Shown here in pieces: positions 42,409 through 47,611 of a stretch of 47,611 nt of DNA. The notes beneath the pieces are model-generated. The model ran no database searches. It was not told the origin of the DNA and saw nothing but the letters and a program-made list of their open reading frames with translations. Position numbers and translations under genes: made by a program. Source of the DNA: Lachnospiraceae bacterium (GTDB lineage: Bacteria; Bacillota; Clostridia; Lachnospirales; Lachnospiraceae); NCBI GenBank assembly GCA_024682555.1, contig JAIKZD010000091.1, positions 1 to 47,611 of the forward strand. Reading direction: 5' to 3'. Positions within the stretch are counted from its first letter, which is position 1, and each line of letters begins with the position of its first letter.

Positions 42409-43275
42409 ATGTGGATCGCGGATAAATGGACGGATTATGAAGTGCTTCAGACTACGGATGGCGAAAAGCTCGAACGTTTCGGAGATTATCTGCTGATACG
42501 TCCCGATCCCCAGGTGATCTGGTCTGCGGACAAAACAGATAAGGGCTGGAAAAAGCCCAACGCCCACTATCACCGAAGCACCAAAGGCGGCGGTGAATGG
42601 GAGTTCTTTGATCTCCCGGAGGTCTGGCAGATAAGATACCGGGAACTCACATTTAATTTAAAGCCCTTCAGCTTTAAGCATACCGGCATCTTTCCGGAAC
42701 AGGCCGTTAACTGGGACTGGTTTTCGGATCTCATAAAAAAAGCAGGAAGGGAGATCTCCGTTCTCAATCTCTTTGCCTACACCGGAGGCGCCACCCTTTC
42801 GGCGGCAAAAGCCGGTGCAAGGGTGACCCATGTGGATGCTTCAAAGGGAATGGTCACCTGGGCCAGGGAAAATGCTCTCTCAAGCGGACTGAAAGAGGCT
42901 CCCGTAAGGTGGATCGTGGATGACTGCGTAAAATTCGTCGAAAGAGAGATCAGACGCGGCAATAAATATGATGCCGTGATCATGGATCCGCCTTCCTACG
43001 GGAGAGGCCCCAAAGGTGAGATATGGAAAATAGAAGATATGATATTTCCCTTGATCGAAAAATGCACCCTTATCCTTTCCGATAAGCCCCTGTTCTTCCT
43101 GATCAATTCCTATACCACCGGGCTGCAGCCGGCGGTCCTTTCCTATATGTTAGGCATGACGGTAGCGAAGAAATACAAAGGAGAAGTAACGGAATCGGAA
43201 ATAGGGCTTCCCGTAAAGGATGACGGGCTCTTCCTTCCCTGCGGCGCAAGCGGAAGATTTACCGGCAGCGTATAA
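42409..43275 (+). CDS. RlmI/RlmK-like SAM-dependent methyltransferase
   Basis: A 288-residue class I methyltransferase, probably acting on 23S rRNA by resemblance to RlmI/RlmK. SAM-binding motif LNLFAYTGGATLSAAKAG, acidic motif VTHVDASKGMVTWARENA, and catalytic-type motif VIMDPPSYGRGPKGEIWKIED. It lacks the N-terminal PUA domain of RlmI, so the target site is uncertain. GGAGG is six bases before the ATG at 42409. Alone on the plus strand between minus-strand genes. Confidence 0.85.
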   Translation: MWIADKWTDYEVLQTTDGEKLERFGDYLLIRPDPQVIWSADKTDKGWKKPNAHYHRSTKGGGEWEFFDLPEVWQIRYRELTFNLKPFSFKHTGIFPEQAVNWDWFSDLIKKAGREISVLNLFAYTGGATLSAAKAGARVTHVDASKGMVTWARENALSSGLKEAPVRWIVDDCVKFVEREIRRGNKYDAVIMDPPSYGRGPKGEIWKIEDMIFPLIEKCTLILSDKPLFFLINSYTTGLQPAVLSYMLGMTVAKKYKGEVTESEIGLPVKDDGLFLPCGASGRFTGSV

Positions 43276-43356
43276 CCGTATACCACGAACAGTACGCCGA
43301 ATAACACGAACCGCACACGGCACGGAGATCCCGCATGAAGGCAGGAGAACAGGCGC

Positions 43357-43791
43357 CTACATCCATCTGTAATGAAATATGAGAAGGGCGGCAAGTTTGA
43401 CAAGCCACTGGATAAGGATCACTCCGATCCCCGTATATATGAGAATATAAACCGTCTTGTCCTTAAGCATCTTTCCGCCAAAGTGGATCGTCACGAATTC
43501 CCTTATCATTACATATATGTAAAAAACGGAAAAATACAGGACTGCGGCGTTATAATATAGGCTTTTCAGAAAATGTCCGGAAAGAATACTGTCCACCGCC
43601 CTTGTAACACCGCAGCCGGGACAGTACAGACCGGTCACCTTCTTGAAATAACAATATAAACAGGGCCTTATGGGATCAAAAAACTTCATATAATAAAGCA
43701 CTATCCCAAAAAGCCCTGCTATAAACACAGGCTTTCCAAGCCTGTATAAGGTATGGACCATTGATCCTTTTCCGTTCACATCCCGATCCAT
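43357..43791 (-). CDS. DUF2752 membrane protein
   Basis: A 144-residue protein with three or four membrane helices and the DUF2752 signature YCPGCGVTRAVDSILSGHFLKSLYYNAAVL; an additional CLYC pair lies just before it. Function is unknown; the cysteine motif suggests metal or redox chemistry. No good ribosome site precedes the first ATG; an ATG at 43761 has AAAGGA close before it and could be the true start. It follows the DUF4190 gene by 23 nt, a pairing seen repeatedly in Clostridia, where both may sit in the same membrane complex. Confidence 0.8.
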   Translation of the reverse strand: MDRDVNGKGSMVHTLYRLGKPVFIAGLFGIVLYYMKFFDPIRPCLYCYFKKVTGLYCPGCGVTRAVDSILSGHFLKSLYYNAAVLYFSVFYIYVMIREFVTIHFGGKMLKDKTVYILIYTGIGVILIQWLVKLAALLIFHYRWM

Positions 43792-43814
43792 ATCAGTTAA
43801 TTACCCGATCCGGC

Positions 43815-44468
43815 TTATAGAAAATCTTCAAATTCATTTATTATGTCTTCGAAATCCGTGTAATCAAACGAAGAGAACACGGCAGCCATTGATGCTGCGA
43901 TCACGGTCATTACGATAAAGATCACGATACCGCAGCCTCCGGTTACGATACCGGCTATTGCCATCTCTTTTCCTTCATAACCGTTCTTTACGGCGATTAT
44001 TCCAAGAACGATGGCCACTATCGCAAGAACGATGGCCACAAATCTGGAACAGCAGCATACCAGTGAAAGAATACCGCAGACCATGGATGCGATGGAGATT
44101 CCCCTTCCTTCCCCGTATCCGGATGTCTGTCTGTTATTCTGATAGTTATTCTGGTAGTTGTTCTGATAGCCGCTGCCGTAATCATTCCGGGGATCGTTCT
44201 GCCCCGAAGTCTGATCATAAGCGGTCCGGCTGTCATCAGCGTTCCCCTGACTCTGATCCGCACCGGCCTGAGAAGATCCGTTTACCGTATCATCGACAGC
44301 TTCCGATCCGTCCGAAAAAGCCTCTTTAAAAACTTCATCGGTAGTTTCCGCAAAGTTTTTGTTCGCCTTTTCCATGGCTTCCTCAGCCGATTCCACGGCA
44401 TTCTCCACTGACTTTTCAACATCCTCTCCGTTTTCAAAGATGTTCATATCGTTATTATTCTCATCCAT
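43815..44468 (-). CDS. DUF4190 membrane protein with long acidic N-terminus
   Basis: A 217-residue protein. The first ~70 residues are acidic and helical (DVEKSVENAVESAEEAMEKA), the next ~55 are polar and disordered with QNNY repeats (YQNNYQNNYQNN), and the C-terminal ~90 form the DUF4190 hairpin of two or more membrane helices (ISIASMVCGILSLVCCCSRF; MAIAGIVTGGCGIVIFIVM). Function unknown. GGAGG precedes the ATG. Upstream are a TGATATAAT promoter and a CCGGAC/GTCCGG hairpin (44489-44505) in the leader. Confidence 0.8.
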   Translation of the reverse strand: MDENNNDMNIFENGEDVEKSVENAVESAEEAMEKANKNFAETTDEVFKEAFSDGSEAVDDTVNGSSQAGADQSQGNADDSRTAYDQTSGQNDPRNDYGSGYQNNYQNNYQNNRQTSGYGEGRGISIASMVCGILSLVCCCSRFVAIVLAIVAIVLGIIAVKNGYEGKEMAIAGIVTGGCGIVIFIVMTVIAASMAAVFSSFDYTDFEDIINEFEDFL

Positions 44469-44547
44469 TATTCATTTCCTCCGTAACACCGGACATTTAG
44501 TCCGGATGCAGCTTTATTGTTTTTACGGCCCCATGACCGCTTTAGAG

Positions 44548-44556
44548 ATTATATCA
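44548..44556 (-). promoter_or_regulatory. Promoter of DUF4190-DUF2752
   Basis: Minus strand TGATATAAT, a perfect extended -10 box; the -35 region (TTTTAT) is poor. About 80 nt before the DUF4190 start. Confidence 0.6.
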
Positions 44557-44603
44557 TTCTTTATGGAAATATAAAAGTCCCGGCAGAAAGCAGGCATCGA
44601 TAC

Positions 44604-45734
44604 TCAATCAGTATAGAATCTGATAACCAGTTCACAAACATCCGATACCATCTCCTCAGTAATCCCATAGAACAGAGGCAGCCTTAACAGCCTCTCACTC
44701 TCTTTTGTGGTATATTTATCCTCACCATTGAATCTCCCAAACTTTATCCCAGCCAGAGATGAATGAAGCGGAATGTAATGAAATACGGGATATACTCCAT
44801 TCTCTTTCAGGAAATCGATCAGACGTGTTCTTTCTTCCAGATCCTTCGCCTTGATATAATACATATGAGCATTATGTTCACAATCCTCCGGAACAGAAGG
44901 GCAGTCTATATATCCCTCTTTTTCGAGCTCTTTAAGCATTTCCGAATACAGGTTCCAGGCATTCATCCTGGACTTCTGGACCGAATCGAATTCCTCCATC
45001 TGAGCATACAGATATGCCGCATTCAATTCACTCGGTAAATATGATGATCCCATATCAACCCAGGAATACTTGTCGATCTCTCCTCTGAGGAATTTACTTC
45101 TGTTTGTTCCTTTTTCGCGTATGATCTCTGACCGCTCTATATCGCAGGCATTACGTATCAGCAGTGCACCTCCCTCACCCATGGATATATTTTTCGTTTC
45201 ATGAAAAGAGAGACATCCATAATCGCCAAAGGTACCGCAGGATCTGCCCTTATATAATGATCCCAGCGCATGTGCTGCATCTTCTATTATCTTTAATCCG
45301 TACTTCTCTGCAATATCCGTTATTGTATCCATTTCACAGGATACCCCGGCATAATGGACCGGAAAGATCGCCTTTGTTTTATCCGTTATCGCATCTTCGA
45401 TAAGCTTCTCGTCGATATTCATCGTATCAGGACGGATATCCACAAATACAGGAACCGCACCTCTCAAAACAACAGCATCAGCCGTAGAAACAAACGTATA
45501 TGAAGGCATGATCACCTCATCGCCTTCTTTGATGTCCGCCAGAATAGCAGCCATTTCCAGGGCATGAGTGCATGATGTGGTTAACAGTGCCTTGCCGGTT
45601 TTAAGCCTTTCTTCAAGCCAGGCATTGCATTTTTTTGTATATTTCCCATCTCCGCACAGTTTCCTGCCGTCTATAGCATCCTTAATATATGTCATTTCCT
45701 TTCCTACATAAGGCGGAACATTAAAAGGTATCAT
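44604..45734 (-). CDS. WecE-type dTDP-sugar aminotransferase
   Basis: A 376-residue PLP enzyme of the DegT/DnrJ/EryC1/StrS family. The N-terminus MIPFNVPPYVGKEMTYIKDAI and the sequence TTSCTHALEMAAILADIKEGDEVIMPSYTFVSTADAVVLRG closely resemble WecE/RffA, which makes dTDP-4-amino-4,6-dideoxygalactose. PLP-aspartate region IIEDAAHALGS and PLP-lysine in SFHETKNISMGEGGA are present. It has its own promoter and no glycan-gene neighbours in the window, so the polymer it serves is unknown. The AGGAGG upstream is 14 nt from the ATG, longer than usual. Confidence 0.88.
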   Translation of the reverse strand: MIPFNVPPYVGKEMTYIKDAIDGRKLCGDGKYTKKCNAWLEERLKTGKALLTTSCTHALEMAAILADIKEGDEVIMPSYTFVSTADAVVLRGAVPVFVDIRPDTMNIDEKLIEDAITDKTKAIFPVHYAGVSCEMDTITDIAEKYGLKIIEDAAHALGSLYKGRSCGTFGDYGCLSFHETKNISMGEGGALLIRNACDIERSEIIREKGTNRSKFLRGEIDKYSWVDMGSSYLPSELNAAYLYAQMEEFDSVQKSRMNAWNLYSEMLKELEKEGYIDCPSVPEDCEHNAHMYYIKAKDLEERTRLIDFLKENGVYPVFHYIPLHSSLAGIKFGRFNGEDKYTTKESERLLRLPLFYGITEEMVSDVCELVIRFYTD

Positions 45735-45815
45735 CTTCTGATTCTACTCCTCCTATACAAGCCAAATCAGCGTGGTTTGGGCATTCTTCTCTCTAAATAA
45801 CTTATCGATCACTTC

Positions 45816-45844
45816 ATTCTATCCCATATCAGACATACGCTCAA
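45816..45844 (-). promoter_or_regulatory. Promoter of the sugar aminotransferase gene
   Basis: Minus strand TTGAGC (45839-45844), 17-nt spacer, TAGAAT (45816-45821), about 80 nt before the ATG. Confidence 0.65.
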
Positions 45845-45923
45845 CTTTTTAATCTGTCTGGATAGCAGAAAATTCCTTAATCCTGATATTATCATACATT
45901 TCACTCATCTCATTTTCTTCGCC

Positions 45924-47611
45924 TCAGAAGCTCCGTCCCGATCCTGAATGGCTGTGTCCGCTGGAGCTTGAGTAGCTCGAAGAATAGGAGGATCGCCCGG
46001 ATGAGGATGAACCGGAGGAAGAGGAACTGCTCCTCTCTACAGGGGAATACTTCCTGCTGGTATTTCTTGTAACAAAATGATCGCTTCCGTTTATGCTCAC
46101 CGTCTCCTTCACAAGATACATATCCGCATCGCCTTTGATCGCCGGTGTTTCCATTTTTCTCTTTGCACCCGAAAGAAGACTGCCGCCCGTGATGCTGCCT
46201 CCTAAAGTTCCGAGGATCCACGCAAGGGACCAGTACCAGCCCGATCTCGGCACCCGTCCGGTCTTAAGCATATGCTCCGTCTGATCAAGATAACGGTCAA
46301 AGGCCTTATAAAAGTTTCTGTCGGACCCTGCCGCATCATTAAGATTCCCTAAAAGCCTGGAATAATTCTTTCCCTTTAGTTTTGCCTCGACGGATCCCTC
46401 TCCGTAAAGGCAGGACAGTTTTGTGTTATAATCCTCGTTCTTTAAGATCACAAGCAGAAGACCTTCAAAGCCGTCTCCTGTTCCGTAGCCATTGTATTCA
46501 TAATACTTCTTTGCATATTCATCGACATTCAGTCCGATGGCATTATACACGGGAGCCGTATGTATCACGATGTCGATCCCGTATTTTTCGGATATCTCCG
46601 CCGCATGCTCTTCGATTTTTTTCTTCTCCAAAGGATCAAGATACAATGCCGTATCGTCTATCCTCGGAGCGTTTTTGTCGTGAAACCTTTCGGATGGCGG
46701 ATTCACAAGCCAGTCCGGAGCAAAAGGATTGCCCTTTAAATACATGAGCCTGAAATTCTCCATCCAGTCGGAAACGCCTTTTGCGTAATCTCCCGCCTTC
46801 ATATATTCATACAGCTTATCATCTATGGCATTTGCCACATCCTCTTTATAAAGCCCCATGGTCACACTGCCCATACAGCTCGTCCACCAGCCTCTGTTAT
46901 TCGGATCCATGCAGATAAAAAGAACGGCTCCTTCATATTCGTCACCTCTGCCGTAACCGTTCATCTCATAGAAATCAGCCGCATAAACAGGCTTGCCGAG
47001 CCCGTATTCCGACATGTCCGTGAATACCACGATATCCTTATCAAGCTCATCCCTTAACTCCCACAGACGGGCAGACATTGCCTTCTCTTCATCATCGGAA
47101 AAAATATCCGCATCATCCACAACACGGGGAGCATTATCATCATGATACAGTTCAAAGGTTGAAATATCCTCAACATACCATGCGGGCTTTTCTGCGGCAT
47201 CCTTTCCGGACAGGTCCGTTTCATTGGTCCCGTTGTCATTATCCGCAGCAGTGTCCGGTTTCGTTTCCGCAGCATCCGAAGGGGACTCCTGTTCGTTTTC
47301 ACCGGAGTCTTTTTTCGGATCATCTGTCCCGTTTATTGTACCGGTATCGGTCTCGGTCTCCGTCTCTTCTATCTCTTCTTCAAGAGCTTTCTCCTCATCC
47401 CGGCTTTCCTCTGCAGTGCCATTATCTGCCGTCACCGCTTCCGGTTCTTTTTTTATCCGATCGTCGAGGTAATTTGAAAGATATCTCTTTGTACTGTAGA
47501 GCACGCCGTAAACACCGTACTCTTCATTATAGTTAAGGGCATGTTCCTTAATGTACTCAAGGTGCTGTTTTGAAACAAGTTCGTCCGCACCTCCGAAGGT
47601 AACTATCTCGG
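45924..47611 (-). CDS. TPM-domain protein, N-terminus beyond the window
   Basis: The frame is open to the right edge, so the N-terminus is missing; 561 codons are visible. An internal GTG at 47504 is probably not the start because the frame continues upstream without a stop. A low-complexity acidic Glu/Asp/Thr stretch is followed by two TPM (YgcG-type) domains: the first around RVVDDADIFSDDEEKAMSAR ... YEMNGYGRGDEYEGAVLFI, the second around RIDDTALYLDPLEKKKIEEH ... YYEYNGYGTGDGFEGLLLVI. Then come one membrane segment (YWSLAWILGTLGGSITGGSLL), a basic cytosolic region, and a Ser/Gly tail ending GSGRSF, as in YgcG proteins. Possible roles in membrane protein turnover or phosphatase activity are family guesses. 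Confidence 0.75.
   Translation of the reverse strand, partial: EIVTFGGADELVSKQHLEYIKEHALNYNEEYGVYGVLYSTKRYLSNYLDDRIKKEPEAVTADNGTAEESRDEEKALEEEIEETETETDTGTINGTDDPKKDSGENEQESPSDAAETKPDTAADNDNGTNETDLSGKDAAEKPAWYVEDISTFELYHDDNAPRVVDDADIFSDDEEKAMSARLWELRDELDKDIVVFTDMSEYGLGKPVYAADFYEMNGYGRGDEYEGAVLFICMDPNNRGWWTSCMGSVTMGLYKEDVANAIDDKLYEYMKAGDYAKGVSDWMENFRLMYLKGNPFAPDWLVNPPSERFHDKNAPRIDDTALYLDPLEKKKIEEHAAEISEKYGIDIVIHTAPVYNAIGLNVDEYAKKYYEYNGYGTGDGFEGLLLVILKNEDYNTKLSCLYGEGSVEAKLKGKNYSRLLGNLNDAAGSDRNFYKAFDRYLDQTEHMLKTGRVPRSGWYWSLAWILGTLGGSITGGSLLSGAKRKMETPAIKGDADMYLVKETVSINGSDHFVTRNTSRKYSPVERSSSSSSGSSSSGRSSYSSSYSSSSGHSHSGSGRSF

Overview
The window looks like chromosomal DNA from a low- to medium-GC Gram-positive anaerobe, most likely a member of the Clostridia in or near the Lachnospiraceae. 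The grounds are the intact S10-spc-alpha ribosomal super-operon in Firmicutes order, a KOW-domain protein next to infA, a long L17 with an internal charged insertion, the rplQ-ecfA1-ecfA2-ecfT-truA tail, a zinc-ribbon S14, class II aldolase, strong AGGAGG ribosome binding sites and many TTG/GTG starts. The family assignment is inference. No tRNA, rRNA, CRISPR array, transposase or prophage gene was recognised.

Layout. Positions 85-2596 (minus): class II fructose-bisphosphate aldolase and a nucleotide-sugar 6-dehydrogenase, each with its own promoter. Positions 2675-6292 (plus): a PadR-type regulator, a DUF1700 membrane protein, a DUF4097 beta-solenoid protein and a membrane HD-GYP phosphodiesterase in one tight operon whose promoter carries a palindrome. 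Positions 6240-10395 (minus): mfd and pth; mfd overlaps the HD-GYP gene tail to tail. Positions 10623-12059 (plus): a lipoprotein with three related repeats. Positions 12080-15879 (minus): a C26 glutamine-amidotransferase-like hydrolase, a polar amino acid ABC transporter and a cytidylate-kinase-like protein. Positions 16016-17204: a PD-(D/E)XK-like protein next to two different tandem repeat arrays and a long perfect palindrome.

Positions 17233-40549 are the translation block, all on the minus strand and read from right to left: rpsJ through rplQ with secY, adk, map, infA and rpoA inside, then the ECF vitamin-transporter module and truA, a GH3 glycosidase, and rplM-rpsI. Several layers of likely RNA-level control are visible here: a 260-nt rpsJ leader, a structured element between secY and adk, an internal promoter with a palindrome and an attenuator-like hairpin before rpmJ, a 279-nt hairpin-rich gap before rpsM, and overlapping hairpins (terminator versus start-codon sequestering) at rplQ/ecfA1.

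Positions 40674-47611 hold a PutP-like sodium/solute symporter, an RlmI-like methyltransferase (plus strand), DUF2752 and DUF4190 membrane proteins, a WecE-type sugar aminotransferase, and a TPM-domain protein cut by the right edge. The dehydrogenase at the left and the aminotransferase at the right both point to surface glycan synthesis, but they are far apart and nothing shows that they share a pathway.
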